A DNA stretch of 5,304 nt, taken from NCBI GenBank assembly GCA_021850375.1, contig JAJZLZ010000002.1, positions 1 to 5,304 on the forward strand, read 5' to 3'. This document shows positions 5,155 to 5,304 of the stretch, piece after piece (the stretch's first letter is position 1; each line of letters opens with the position of its first letter). The stretch comes from Microcaldota archaeon. Its GTDB lineage: Archaea; Micrarchaeota; Micrarchaeia; Micrarchaeales; Micrarchaeaceae. The position numbers and the translations under genes were made by a program. Below the pieces are notes generated by a model. It was not told where the DNA came from. It did no database searches and saw nothing but the letters and a program-made list of their open reading frames with translations.

Positions 5155-5304
5155 TCAATAGCCCTTTATCCAGTATCTAGCGCCGCATGCCTCGCATGAT
5201 AAGTATACTCCCTTATCTCCGCTTTCTAAGTGCGTATCCGGCTTGTGGCATTCTCTGCAAACGACATATACCTCAAAATACTTCTTTATCTTTCCGTCAA
5301 CGTT
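5155..5304 (-). CDS. eif2B: Translation initiation factor aIF2 beta, C-terminal part (cut by window end)
   Basis: The last 49 codons and the stop (5155-5157) are present; the remaining roughly 90 residues lie beyond the window. The visible part reads GKIKKYFEVYVVCREC and ends in CEACGARYWIKGY. The C-x2-C (visible residues 16 and 19) and C-x2-C (37 and 40) pairs make the C4 zinc ribbon of the eIF2-beta/eIF5 family, and the sequence before it matches the end of its alpha-beta core. aIF2-beta is part of the trimer that delivers initiator Met-tRNA to the ribosome. It is the first visible gene of an operon with aIF1A and nop5; the operon promoter is outside the window. Confidence 0.88.
   Translation of the reverse strand, partial: NVDGKIKKYFEVYVVCRECHKPDTHLESGDKGVYLSCEACGARYWIKGY

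Overview
This window is archaeal. It carries archaeal aIF2-beta and aIF1A, a Nop5/Nop56-type snoRNP (box C/D RNP) protein, and a class A24 prepilin peptidase of the FlaK/PibD type. At least two genes start with a TATA-like box roughly 30 bp upstream and almost no leader, which is an archaeal habit. Short intergenic gaps, a minimal Nop5 and a mixed gene set would suit a small-genome, DPANN/ARMAN-like lineage, but that placement is an inference from gene style, not from a marker gene.

Layout. Bases 1-272 are the right end of an IS200/IS605-family element: the C-terminus of TnpB, followed by the terminal hairpin that would form the 3' end of its omega RNA. Bases 273-518 continue in the same reading frame as a decayed coding sequence that resembles the C-terminus of a diacylglycerol/lipid kinase, so the element probably sits inside a gene it destroyed. 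Bases 519-889 hold no convincing gene, only a 34-codon open frame. A Fe/Mn superoxide dismutase (901-1518, +) with a strong Shine-Dalgarno site follows. Convergent to it is a two-gene unit on the minus strand: a five-helix membrane protein (1997-2791) and then a two-cluster ferredoxin (1552-1992) only 4 bases downstream.

A 141-base divergent promoter region with short inverted repeats separates that unit from the prepilin peptidase (2933-3805, +). The right third is a minus-strand information-processing operon read as aIF2-beta (partial, cut by the window end), aIF1A and then Nop5, with gaps of 25 and 8 bases.

How they work together. aIF2-beta and aIF1A act in recruiting initiator tRNA to the small ribosomal subunit, and Nop5 is the scaffold of the 2'-O-methylation RNP that modifies rRNA, so the right-hand operon is a ribosome/translation unit. 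The ferredoxin and membrane protein look like a membrane-tethered electron-transfer pair of unknown partner. The most unusual points are a Nop5 that lacks the usual fibrillarin-binding N-terminal domain but has an Arg/Gly-rich tail, and the TnpB element that appears to have inserted into a lipid-kinase-like gene.
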